The position numbers and the translations under genes were made by a program. A DNA stretch of 64,000 bases from Ectobius pallidus. Its lineage: Eukaryota > Arthropoda > Insecta > Blattodea > Ectobiidae. The stretch covers positions 8,238,530-8,302,529 of the forward strand of contig CAXKWD010000006.1 of NCBI GenBank assembly GCA_964059195.1, given 5' to 3'. Numbering within the stretch: position 1 is the stretch's first letter; every line of letters starts with the position of its first letter. Positions 32,566 through 43,900 of this stretch are shown here, one piece after another. The notes beneath the pieces were generated by a model, which was not told where the DNA came from, did not search any database, and was given only the letters and a program-made list of their open reading frames with translations.

Positions 32566-35500
32566 TTATCCAGGAACAAAGGGTTTCAAGTCTTTGACGT
32601 GCCACTTCCCCAACTTTTTACCAAAACGGTTTGTCAGTTCGTAGCTATTTTCACTGAACTTTTTCTTTATAATATAGGGCCCGACAAACTTTGCACTTAA
32701 ACCTGCTGTATAAGCTTGTGAGGCATCACTTAATTTAAAGTTTCTTCTTAACACTAGATCTCCTGGACGAAATCTCACCTCTCTCCTCCGAAGATTATAA
32801 TAATGACTCGAATTCTTATAGGCGGTTTCTAAGTTATGTCTAACCATTAAACGTACCGTTTTCAATTTATTGAGTCTCTCCACCCAAAGTTTTGGAATTT
32901 CTTTATAAATCGGTTGGTTTTCCACCTTTTCAATCCTACTGATAATTTCAGGCTCCTTCCCATAATTTAGCATATAAGGAGTGCATCCAGTGGAACTATG
33001 CTTAGCCGTATTTATAGCAAAATTAAATTCTCTCAAATACACATCCCAAACTGTCTGATCCTTTTGAATATAACTAGAAATCATTGTTTTCAATACTCTA
33101 TTGACTCTTTCTACTGGATTTCCTTGTGGCGAATATACAGGTAAATAACAAGGAGTTATATTAAAAGCTTTAGCTATCTCTCGCATTAATTTACTAGTAT
33201 ATTGCGGTCCATTATCCATCAGCAAATATCCCGGAATTCCCCATTTAAGGATAATCAATTCATAAAATGCTTCCGTAACTGCTCTACTGGTTGCTTTCCT
33301 TAACGCTTTACATTCTACATATTTGGTAAAGGTGTCCTGAAATACTACAATGTATCGGTTCCCTTTTTTGGAACGTGGGTAAGGTCCCAACAAATCAGTA
33401 GCTACAGTCATCCAAGGTTTCTCTTTCTGGTAAAAATGCATTGGTCCTGCTTGAGCCGTCTGTAGCACTTTCTGTCTCTGACATATTTCACAAGCAGTAA
33501 CATACTTAGCAACATCTCTAAACATTCCCGGCCAATAATACTTGTTTGCTATCCTAAAGAAAGTTTTAGCTATCCCCATATGCCCTGCGGTCGGTGCATC
33601 ATGACATTCCTGCAATACTTTAATCCTAAAATCTTGCGGAATAACTAATTTCCACCTATTCACTGTTCCCTCTAAAGTTTGTTCTAACTGATCTAATCTT
33701 AAATGGTACAACTTCTCATCTACGACCTTCCAATCTGGCCAAAATTTAGGTTTACTTTGTACTTGCTCCTTCCGCTTAATATACCAAGCATCTTGTATAT
33801 TTTCCCATTCCACTACTTCAGAGTTATCAGTCAACAAGAGGCAAAATTCTTCCTCTACCGTTTTCTCTTGAACTTTCCCTTCGTGTATTCTAGATAAAGC
33901 ATCCGGAACTTTTTGTAATCTACCAGGCCTATGTATTACTTCAAAATCATACTCCTGGAGCAATAAACTCCACCTAGCTAATCGTCCGGTCGGATTCTGT
34001 AATGTATTTAACCATTTCAGAGCAAAATGATCAGTATATACTTTAAAATGATAACCTTCCAAATAAGGACGAAACTTTTGAACTGCCCACAATATAGCTA
34101 ACAATTCCTTCTCAACTATTGCCCACTTTTGCTCACCTACCGTTAAAGTTCTACTAGCATAAGCTATTACTTTTTCCTCTCCTTCCTCTCCTGTCTGAAT
34201 TAATGCTGCTCCTAGTCCTGAAAAACTAGCGTCGGTCTGTAACACTAGGGGTTTAGTATAATCTGGACAAGTTAATATAGGACTACTAGATAATTTCGAT
34301 TTTAATTCATCAAAAGATTCCTGACATTCCTTAGTCCAACGCCATCTCTGATTCTTTTTCAGAAGTGCAGTGAGGGGCTTTACAACTTCAGAAAAAAATG
34401 GAATGAATCGTCGGTACCAAGAAGCCAATCCTAAAAATGCTCGTACTTCCTTGACTTTTGTAGGGGCTGGATACTCAAGGATACACGAGATTTTATCTGA
34501 ATCTACAGCAATTCCTAATGGAGTAATGATATGACCCAAATATTTTAATTCACTTCTACAAAATTTTGATTTTTCCCTATTAATTTTCAGGTTAGCTTTT
34601 CTTAATTTCTCTAAGACTTTTTCTAACAAGGACAAATGTTCTTCAAATGTCTCGCTAATAAGTACTATATCATCCAAATAACAAAAGCATTTCTCTCCTA
34701 TCTCTTCTCTTAATATAGTATCAACTAATCTTTGAAACGAGGCTGGTGCGTTATGGATTCCAAAAGGCATAACTCGAAACTGATACAATCCTCTACCAGG
34801 TACGGTAAATGCTGTTTTTTCTTTACTTGCTTCATCTAATGGAACTTGCCAATACCCATTTTTCAAATCTATTGTACTGATATACCTAGCATGTCGTAAT
34901 TTACTCAAAACATGTTCAATGTATGGCAAAGGATAACTATCTCTTTTAGTACAATTGTTTACTTTTCTGAAATCTACGCAGAACCTCCATGTTCTATCTG
35001 GTTTCTTTACCATAACTACCGGAGACGACCAAGGTGAATTTGAAGGCTCTATAACTTTTTCCAATAACATTTTATCTATTTCCGCGTGTATAACTTTTTC
35101 CAAAATGGGTGATACTGGATAATATCTTTGTTTTATAGGTTTTGCATCGCCTGTATCAATAACATGAGAAATCAGATCGGTAAGTCCAGTACACTGATCA
35201 AATTTCTGTAACTGATTTTCCAAAAACATATTCAATCTGTCCCTTTCCTGAGGTGTAGGTAAAGTAAGAATATTATGTAGTTGATCTTCTTCTTTTAAAT
35301 CTATAGCCTTAACAAATTGAAAAATTTTTGCTGGTTCATCTTTGAAATACCAAGTCCCATCTTGCAAATCTACTACTAACCCAATTTGTTTCAAAACGTC
35401 CATGCCCAGAATCATATCTACTGCTAAATTTGGCATAATTTTACATTTTATCTGAAAGATCCTGTCCTGCAATTTCATCTCAAAAGTTCTCTCTCCTGTT

Positions 35501-35742
35501 ATAGAACTATAAGTTTTATCTGCTAATTGCACCACCCTAACTTCAGATTCTTCTACTGCTAAATCTAACATTTTACACAAAAAATCACCCTTCTCTCCCA
35601 CATAAGTTTTATCTGAACCTGAATCTATTAAAGCAATAAATGTAATATCCTCCAGCAAAATTTCAACAAAACATCTATCTCCATTAACTAAATCTGTAGG
35701 ATTTATATTTAACATCACACAAGCCTGATTTTTAGTTAATTG
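32566..35742 (-). CDS. pol: Pol polyprotein of Ty3 copy 2
   Basis: Open from the codon after the gag TGA, first ATG at 35715, to the stop at 32566. It has the same length and domain order as copy 1: protease DSG, RT YLDD, RNase H, HHCC zinc site, DDE integrase and GPY motif, with all key residues kept. About seven of 1050 residues differ from copy 1, mostly conservative (for example K to R and Y to F). With identical LTRs this looks like a potentially active element. It needs readthrough or reinitiation for expression. Confidence 0.95.
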   Translation of the reverse strand, partial: QLTKNQACVMLNINPTDLVNGDRCFVEILLEDITFIALIDSGSDKTYVGEKGDFLCKMLDLAVEESEVRVVQLADKTYSSITGERTFEMKLQDRIFQIKCKIMPNLAVDMILGMDVLKQIGLVVDLQDGTWYFKDEPAKIFQFVKAIDLKEEDQLHNILTLPTPQERDRLNMFLENQLQKFDQCTGLTDLISHVIDTGDAKPIKQRYYPVSPILEKVIHAEIDKMLLEKVIEPSNSPWSSPVVMVKKPDRTWRFCVDFRKVNNCTKRDSYPLPYIEHVLSKLRHARYISTIDLKNGYWQVPLDEASKEKTAFTVPGRGLYQFRVMPFGIHNAPASFQRLVDTILREEIGEKCFCYLDDIVLISETFEEHLSLLEKVLEKLRKANLKINREKSKFCRSELKYLGHIITPLGIAVDSDKISCILEYPAPTKVKEVRAFLGLASWYRRFIPFFSEVVKPLTALLKKNQRWRWTKECQESFDELKSKLSSSPILTCPDYTKPLVLQTDASFSGLGAALIQTGEEGEEKVIAYASRTLTVGEQKWAIVEKELLAILWAVQKFRPYLEGYHFKVYTDHFALKWLNTLQNPTGRLARWSLLLQEYDFEVIHRPGRLQKVPDALSRIHEGKVQEKTVEEEFCLLLTDNSEVVEWENIQDAWYIKRKEQVQSKPKFWPDWKVVDEKLYHLRLDQLEQTLEGTVNRWKLVIPQDFRIKVLQECHDAPTAGHMGIAKTFFRIANKYYWPGMFRDVAKYVTACEICQRQKVLQTAQAGPMHFYQKEKPWMTVATDLLGPYPRSKKGNRYIVVFQDTFTKYVECKALRKATSRAVTEAFYELIILKWGIPGYLLMDNGPQYTSKLMREIAKAFNITPCYLPVYSPQGNPVERVNRVLKTMISSYIQKDQTVWDVYLREFNFAINTAKHSSTGCTPYMLNYGKEPEIISRIEKVENQPIYKEIPKLWVERLNKLKTVRLMVRHNLETAYKNSSHYYNLRRREVRFRPGDLVLRRNFKLSDASQAYTAGLSAKFVGPYIIKKKFSENSYELTNRFGKKLGKWHVKDLKPFVPG

Positions 35743-35745
35743 TCA
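35737..35745 (-). promoter_or_regulatory. Gag-Pol readthrough site of Ty3 copy 2 (TGA CAATTA)
   Basis: The complement reads TGA CAA TTA in the gag frame, the same as copy 1, with no further stop before pol. Conservation in two copies that differ at several nearby positions (for example the codon two before the stop) argues against chance damage of one fused frame. Confidence 0.75.
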
Positions 35746-37107
35746 TAAAGAATTTGTAGGCCTAACTTTTCTTTCTTGGGGCATCCTACAATCAATAGAC
35801 CTATGTCCAAGCTTATTACAATTATAACATTTAATCGTAGCGCGTGGAGTAACCCTACGAGGTGCTTTACACTCGAACTGCCTATGTCCTGTTTTATCAC
35901 AATTCCAACATCGCTGATTATTTGAAAAACGCAAAGTGGTGTTTTTACCATTATCCCTCGACTCATCCTGTCTCTCTTTATTTTCTATTACTTTAACCAT
36001 TCTAGAATCATTTACAGGACTTGAATTCCGTTCCTTATCCCACGTCTTTGCAGAAAAACTAACATTGGGTTTCTTTTGTAACTCGGACGATGGAAGTTCC
36101 TGTTTTCCCTGAATTCCTAGCGCTGTATGAACTGAAGGTATAACAACTTGTCTCTGAGGTTTATAAGCCGTTTCTTTAATTGTAGCTCTAACCTGCGTTG
36201 GAGGAGGAATATATCTCTCAGAATCTAACAATATTTGTTCATACTGTCTACCTACACGTATTAAATCTGTTATAGTTTGAATCTCTGCAGGTCTAAGGTA
36301 CAATTTTACATCAGGACGCAAATTTTTGATAACAGTCTTCATCATTTGTTGAGGACTCATTGGAGTACTCAGCCTCCTCATTAACGTTTGAATAGCATTA
36401 ACATAATCAAAAATCGATTCTTTGGGACCTTGCGTTCTCTGTCTAATCTCATCCAAAAGCGAGTCTTCCTCATCAATAGGCAAATAATATTCTCTAAATT
36501 CTTTCAAAAAAGCTTCCCATGTAGGCCAATCTGTTAATCTGTTCCTGTACCAAAGTAAAGCTGAATCTTGTAAAATTTCGGGTAATACTGACAATAACTC
36601 TACACCCTGTAACTTAGAACTTTGTTTTAAATCTTCCAATCTCTCCAAAAATAAGTAAATACTATCCCCAGGTTTGAATTTAATGTTCCATTTACGAACC
36701 AGATCCAAAGTATTTGGTTTATGTGGCTCTAACTGAATTGTAAACGATGGTACTACTGGTACAACTTCTTCTGAATCAGCTACCGCCATGGCCTTCCTAC
36801 GCATTAACTTAACCCATGTATACACTACATCTCCATATGAATCTTGTGGAATCGTTATATTATGTTCCACCAAATCTTCTTCCAAAACTTCCTGACTCAG
36901 AGCAAAAGCCGTAATTAACACTTGAAATGACTGAGGGTTCTTGCGGGCATAATCTAACAAGCGTTGTCTTAACTCATCCCTTGTACCTGTGGTCGGTAAC
37001 TTTACTCTATCACATTCTGCCTCTAAATCCGCCTTCCTCAACTTCCTAATAGCTTGGGTTAGCTCAGCTGCTCTTATTTGTGCATACGGATCAACATAAG
37101 TAGCCAT
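35743..37107 (-). CDS. gag: Gag polyprotein of Ty3 copy 2
   Basis: 454 codons from ATG at 37107 to TGA at 35745-35743. The SAP-like segment (residues about 22-53) and both CCHC knuckles (400-413 and 427-440) are unchanged in key residues. About eight substitutions separate it from copy 1, clustered in the linker before the knuckles (residues about 360-375). Confidence 0.93.
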   Translation of the reverse strand: MATYVDPYAQIRAAELTQAIRKLRKADLEAECDRVKLPTTGTRDELRQRLLDYARKNPQSFQVLITAFALSQEVLEEDLVEHNITIPQDSYGDVVYTWVKLMRRKAMAVADSEEVVPVVPSFTIQLEPHKPNTLDLVRKWNIKFKPGDSIYLFLERLEDLKQSSKLQGVELLSVLPEILQDSALLWYRNRLTDWPTWEAFLKEFREYYLPIDEEDSLLDEIRQRTQGPKESIFDYVNAIQTLMRRLSTPMSPQQMMKTVIKNLRPDVKLYLRPAEIQTITDLIRVGRQYEQILLDSERYIPPPTQVRATIKETAYKPQRQVVIPSVHTALGIQGKQELPSSELQKKPNVSFSAKTWDKERNSSPVNDSRMVKVIENKERQDESRDNGKNTTLRFSNNQRCWNCDKTGHRQFECKAPRRVTPRATIKCYNCNKLGHRSIDCRMPQERKVRPTNSL

Positions 37108-37474
37108 ATTTATATATTAACAATACCACTGGAAAAAAAGATTAGAACACACAATAGTTCAGTCGTCTGTCTTAGTCATCTATAGAAGTCCTTACTTGTC
37201 AATAGTCATTATTCTTTTCCCAAAAATATGTTATTATTATTATTTATTTTTTTTTTGAAAATAAATTTCAGTTATACTAACCTAACTCCCAAAATTCTTT
37301 TAACCCTATCTCGCCTCACGTTAGGATATCAAACTATCACTGCCTCACGCTATGGGCTATCATAATATGGAACTTCAACTGAATAAAGGTTTCTTTTTTT
37401 TTTTTTTTTTAACAATTTTAACTAAATTAAGTTGCAACGATTAGCAATACTGTTTTGTTTTAACACTACTCAGC

Positions 37475-37492
37475 CCCACGATATGGGCGCCA
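37475..37492 (-). promoter_or_regulatory. Primer-binding site of Ty3 copy 2
   Basis: The complement reads TGGCGCCCATATCGTGGG, five bases from the inner end of the 5' LTR, the normal position for tRNA priming. Confidence 0.75.
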
Positions 37493-37497
37493 AAATA

Positions 37498-40400
37498 TGT
37501 GACGGGCTTTTCTTACTTTATGCTATAAAGTTCCTTAACTTCTTGGATTAAATCTTCGCCAAAATTCTGTGACGACTAATATGTGATTATTCTTAATCGT
37601 AGTATATAAGTTTACTGAACTCCTACAAAACAAGGTCACTCATGCACCTGTCGTGTCATCATAACACTGCCTGCATAGTCCACATTCCAACGTTCAGTAC
37701 AACTACCTTTGACACCGGGTGATTGCAAACTTCCTACTCTCAGTCTACTTTCTCTCTCTTTTAACAATTTACCCAGTCTTGATAATATTGATGAAAATTT
37801 ATATTAACGGGCGCCATCATCAATACGCTTCCTCTTTTCTTTTTGTTATGTATCAGCCCAGACACAAATTAAATTATAGATACACAGGCTATGTACCTAC
37901 ATGCCCCTCGACTAGCTTTTAAATAACAGTGGAGACGGGAGTTGGGTTCGGATTTACCTTTCGTTTTTTTTTTTTATTCTGCTTCTTCTTTTTCTCCTTT
38001 TTTCAATACTCACTACCAAAGTATGTAACTTAGCACAAAAACCAGCTACTCTCAAACCATTATAAGGATAAGGGTCAAAAATCTGAACTTCACGTTAATT
38101 TACTTTGCATAACAATAACCATAATTTATTTAATATATTATTTTTTTGTTCTTTTTTCAACAATAACAATCTTATATACAATAAATTACATTTACACTAC
38201 ATTAACCATTCAACACTTTTATTGGTAGGATAATATTTGATTATTCAAGGTTAGTATACCCAATTTTAACTATATAAGTACGTTCTCTGTTCAACAATAA
38301 CAAATCCTTAATTAATTACTTTAATTTTCTTTCTTTTTTTTTCAGGTATCTACTAGAACGTCTTGTATTGTTCTTCTAATTTACTACTGACTTGTGTAGT
38401 CATTTACATTTGCAACTTCAGGATAGTTCAATATGTATATTATACTGTTTTATTTTTCTTGAATAAATAAAGGTTTTCAATTCATAATCCAGTCCTTAAC
38501 TCTACAGATTACACTCAATAATCCCACCTATGTCTCCTATATTAGTCTACTAGTCATTTTAGTCCATGAAGAATTGTATTTAAAGATAGATAGAAAAGAC
38601 AGTCTCACGAAGAAAGAAATAGAAGTTTAGGCCTATACCCACAGAGTGACTGTGGCGATAGACCACCGATACAGGAGCGACGTCTAGATCTTGAGTTACA
38701 AACAATCTGACTCCTCTCCTGCAACCGGGAAAATATTAATGGGCCGCAAACAAAAATACAATTTTGTAAATCGACGTCAGAGGTCCCTGACACTCTCTCC
38801 TAGAGGCACGTGGGGCCGTTGTTCGCCTCCAACATCGATGGCTTCCACAATCTCTCATAAATTTCTTTTCTTTATATGTTACTGGTATAGGCCTTGCCTA
38901 CTACCAGATTTTATTTGTTTGATTCGGGATACTTCCGGCGTTCCCTCACCTCACCCTTACAATCTCTAGTACTTGCTAATAAACTACTTATCATCAGTAC
39001 ACTACTCGCAATTTCCTATTCTCCTCTTTCTAACCTAACCAATCATTTGTTGTTATCTTTCAACTCACTCTCCTCTTTCTAACCTGACCAGTCAGCAGCT
39101 ATTATCTTTTAACCCCTTTCTCTCTTTAAGTAGAGTTCCCTTCAGCTTATACCATTGATTTAATTCACTCGGTGGTTATTCTAGTTTTCCTACTTCTTAC
39201 GTTACTACTCTTTAGCATGGGCACCCAATCTTATTTTGTTTCTAAATTCCCTAGAATTCTAACTGAAACTAATTCACGCCCAGATTAGTAAGCTTCTCTA
39301 TAACCCCTTTAGTGACTTCTACTTCTACCCTAACATGTAAATTTTCCAAGGGTACACACCTAATGCACTACCACTCGTAGGCCTTCTTTTGCCCTTCAAT
39401 CTTTCCACTTCTTATCCCCCTCTACCATGTTCCATACACCTTCGCTTGTAGATAAATCTCTATAAAAAAACATAACTTAACATTACAGGCCAGCATGAAA
39501 TCTATTTATAGATAGTCACCCGTCACCTGAAAGAAACCCAAGAGGGAGGGGCCCTCGTAAGAAGTACTAAGCATGCCCCTTAATTACTTTTCTTCCTTAC
39601 TCCCCTCGCGTCCTGTCTCAAAAATAACAAAGTTTCTATGAGCATCACCAATTGCCCCTAGCTATGTATTCATTCGTGGAACAATCACCCAAAAAAACTT
39701 AAAGTGAAGAGATATATCTGTGGCATTCAGTTGTTAGGCTCTAGACTGCTCTTTTATAATTAATTTAGACCAGAAATAGAAAATAGTTGGATTACTGGAT
39801 TTCATCACTTTACTTCTAGAATTCTCACTTCTATGTTTCTATTCTATTCTATTATTCCATACGGTGTCTAATCGCCATACATGACTTAGAAACCATCCTT
39901 AAAAAAAGGGGATATCTCAATTTTCTCACTCCCCAAACAATAAGAAAAAAAGTCTAGACGCTTATACTCAACCAGTGATGTCCAACTTATCCTCCGATCC
40001 TGAGTTGTCTTCCATTACTTCCTGATGTCCATATCTGCTCTTATTCAGAGCGAGCAGTCACGACTCACTCTCACAGCTGATGTTCGCTGTAGCGGTGTCT
40101 CGTACTGGCCGACTTGGTGTATTCTTCTGATTAATGACTATCTCCATATAGCCGTGTCAAGGAAGTTCACAACCAGAATTTCCTTTAGATGAAAATCTGA
40201 CACACCATTATGCCAGAACGCCTCTACCGCTGTCACACATCCCAATCTCGTCTTCTCCCTTCTGCCTTTTCAACTTCTCTCTCTCGTGGTCAGGCACGTA
40301 CTCCCAACCGTCTTTCAGGTTCCGCACGTCTGCCTCGTCGATTCACCGTCGACGCATGCGCACCTCTCCTTTTCTGTAATTCAAATAAAATTCAGGGCAG

Positions 40401-40514
40401 TATCGATAATCATAAAAATGTTCAATATCGATTAGTTGCGGTCCCCCAACCCTTCCTTTGTTTAGGAATGGTCTCCTATCGTTGATTATGCACGTCGCTA
40501 TTTGCGTCGTTACA
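37498..40514 (-). repeat. 5' LTR of Ty3 copy 2
   Basis: 3017 bp; the partner of 29449-32465 and apparently identical to it. It retains the approximately 590-bp segment missing from the 5' LTR of copy 1. Confidence 0.95.
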
Positions 40515-40839
40515 AAACTCACAGGGAAGACCTTACAGTTAACAAGGGCTGTCCGTCAAGATAAATGTGATGTGAAATTCATATAACTTCCTCTGCCCAA
40601 ATAAAAGTTAGCCTCTTAATGTAATTATTATGTATGACATTCTCTTAATGTAAATTGTTTGTGAAAATGAAAAGAATGTCGTTACCAAATCACATCGCAT
40701 CCGCGAAGGATACATAACCCAAATAAAATCTGATTAATATACTTTCGTAACTTTCTTTACTTGAAGCATGGCTAATACATTTTTCTCGCTTCACATTCTG
40801 ATATAGAAGAAATGGCTGTATTGCAGAGAGCACATATTC

Positions 40840-40913
40840 ATTGTGTGTGCCTTATAACTATCCTTCAGATAATTTTTTCGAAAAAAGCTTCAAAGTAAAG
40901 TTTTAGCTCTCAG
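40840..40913 (-). repeat. Dispersed repeat A, copy 2, left part
   Basis: Matches the reverse complement of about 1640-1710 in copy 1 (blocks TTTTTTCGAAAAAA and AGTTTTAGCTCTCAGTA). It continues after the 40918-45174 transposon at 45179. The preceding bases 40519-40839 show nothing recognisable, apart from possible further repeat sequence. Confidence 0.65.
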
Positions 40914-40917
40914 TATA

Positions 40918-43900
40918 GGGTCATTCCATATGAAATCATCCAAAATTTTTAAAAATGGTTGCATGACCATTTTAGGAAAAAATTATTTTCAAGATATGTT
41001 TCAAGATATCAAAACAAGTTTTCAAAAAATCTTGTGTTCTTGGTTTCCCAGGGGTGTCCATTTTTCAATCCTGGTGTAATGCATTTTTTGCGAATGTAGC
41101 TGATTACGAATATTTTCATAACTCAACAACCATAAGAGTTAGAAATTTGAATTATGAACCATTTTGTAACTATTGAAGCGTACTTTCAGAAATACTTTAT
41201 TGTTTTCTTCAACACAAAATTTTTCATATGAAAATATGAGTTTGAAATTCGGGTAAATTTTTCCAAAAAAATCACTTTTTGGACCAAATTTTATATGAGA
41301 AGGAAGTGATTGTAAACGTTCAAATTTTTGTTATGTTCAAACCTACATGTGATTTGTCTGTGAGGAAAAAATCATGGTCTAAAAATACATCCCTTATTTT
41401 TAAACTGGCCTCGAATATTACCGTTTTTCAGATTTTGACTACTTTTGGGCTTAAATATCTCTGGTGGGTACCCTTCAAAAAATCTGAAAATTTGTGTAAA
41501 TGAAGCCTTTCATGTGCCTAACACACAGTTAAAATTTCTATTTTTGGATCCAACTCCTTCTATTAATTTGATAAAACTGAAATATCACATTTTTTAGGGT
41601 AGCGTATTCACATGAAACTACTATTATACATTTGTAATAATATTAAAATGGTGTGAAAAACATAATATTGTAATGCAATACTTACCAGGAATTGGAACTA
41701 TGAATGAAGATCGAATATCTTGGAAAACTCATTGCATAGTATTTGTGATACTTGATACCCTCGTTCAGTTTGTGTGGTCAGCTCCAAAACTGTGAGCTTC
41801 TTCAAAATTTTACTCATAGGGACCCAAGTTGCAGATGTGGATTTAATAAATGAAGTTCTTGGTCCTGCAGGTTTGAAAAATAACACCTTCACATCATTGT
41901 GGTCTTCATTTTTGCCTTTAATTTCTCGAAGCCACCATTCTTCATCATACACACACGCAACATAATCTCCAATGTTAAAGTCAGTAAGTTTAAACGATGA
42001 TTATTTTCTATTTGCACTGATGGTAAAATCTTGAAATGTTTCAGCTTTAGATGTTTTGTAGCATCTTAATTCTGATTTGCTCAATGGGACAAACCTGTGT
42101 TTCTCTCTTGTTTGAGGAACTTTTTTGCAGTTCACAAATCGTGCCTCTAAGAAAATTTAACTTTTTAAAATTTCTTCTGAATAAACAAAAATATATTTTA
42201 CTCCTTTAATGTTTTCTGAGCAAAACTTAAACATAGATTCAGGTGTGAGAATTTGCTCTGAGTAGGGTCTGTGAAGGCTTGCTCTTGCTGTCTCCCTTTT
42301 TGTGGTTCCAGCAATGCCATCGCATGGACTTTTACCATGGGCAGAAGGGAAAAAGTTCCACTCTGCTTCTAAATCGAAGTCCATTTGATGGTAACACAGA
42401 TTAACAAAATTGTTTCTATTTTTATATTGGCTTGCTGCACCATCACTGAAATACACTACTTTCTTTACAATAGGGAGGTTTTCTTTAATATATTGAATCA
42501 GATGCTTCTGAAAGCAATAAAATGAAACTGTGCTGTGTTTTAAGTAATTACTAACAATACATATATTCAAAGTTTTTATTTCTTCATTGCTCTTATAATA
42601 ACAAACAAATGGATGCAATGTGCATTGATCCTTAGACCAGTGAGCACTTTGAATTTCATCCTGTACAACAAAAGTATAGTTTTCAGCAAAATCTGCCAAA
42701 ACTAAACATTCTGTTTCGCTTAGTTCTTTTTTCTTATCTTTCAAAAATTGAGACTGAATTTTACACAAATAATGATGTTTCCTCAAAGGCAATAATTTTT
42801 CAATCAGTGCTTCGATGAATTCATCTTCTGTATGAATACAGTCCATCAACATGGAGCGATCGGTGCTTATCCACTGTTTGTAACGAATTTCATCATGGTC
42901 ATTTGTTTCTGATATCTCCTCTCGTAAAAGATCTATAAGAGTATCTACACCAGGATCGGGACAGTTCGGGCATTCACTCATCATACACTCGTAACTGTCC
43001 ATGTTGCAAGTGATGATTTCAAGTAAATCCTTATAGCTTACTTGCAGCTTAGCTCCTTCCAACATCAGTTTTACATTTTGGTGATACACACACACACAAA
43101 CACTGTGGGTTCCAGATTTACCAGCTAAGATACACCACTTTGGACGAAGAGAACAAAACTTTGAAAAGCCAATCTTTATATCAAGATTGTTGTTTTTAAA
43201 CTGTGTGTACAATTCTCTTAAATTACATAAAATTAAACGTTTTTGTTTTGAATCCTTGTTGCCATCAATATATACAGATACACAATCCTTCTTGCCCGGC
43301 AATATTCTACTGTTGTCATCGTGTTGATAAAACTCCTCTACAGTCTTTACTACTTTTTCATCCAGTTTGTTACCCTTTTTCTTTGCCAAATCAGGTAGAA
43401 TTCCTTGTTCACTTGATAAACTTTTGGCCATCCTCACTAAGTACTCTGATACCCCCAATTCCTTACTTATTTTTTCTCTTGACCAATTCGTAGGCATCAA
43501 ACTTAATAATTTTTACTTTTTCAGCATTACTGTGTATTTTGTGACATTTTTCTTTTAGCTTCTCAATTAAAAGTTCATATTGTTGACAAAATCTACTGTC
43601 ATCACAATCTTCATTTTCAATTACAGATTCTGAGAAAGAGTCTTCTAGTTTCTTTTGCACTCCCTGTGTAATACGTGTAAGTTTACGTCGAACAGCACAC
43701 TTTTGTTTATCTGCACTCAGCCTCTTCAATTTTGAAACAGGTGACATATTCACAGCAGAACACATCTGATCTAATTCTTGCAATGTGTTTTCAGGAGGGA
43801 CAAAGCTATTGTCATTATCATTATCAATTTCATGTGAGCTACCTTCTACAGGAATAAATAGTTTCTTATAACATGTTGTGCATAAGGATTTTCCTGGTAT

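Larger units (their letters stand above)
29445..40518 (-). mobile_element. Ty3/gypsy LTR retrotransposon, copy 2 (with target duplications)
   Basis: Complete minus-strand element from 29449 to 40514, flanked by AAAC (29445-29448 and 40515-40518). Both LTRs are 3017 bp at an exact offset of 8049 with no difference noticed, implying recent integration. Gag, the readthrough stop and Pol are intact. It lies antisense within the intron of the IFIT-like gene. Confidence 0.96.
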
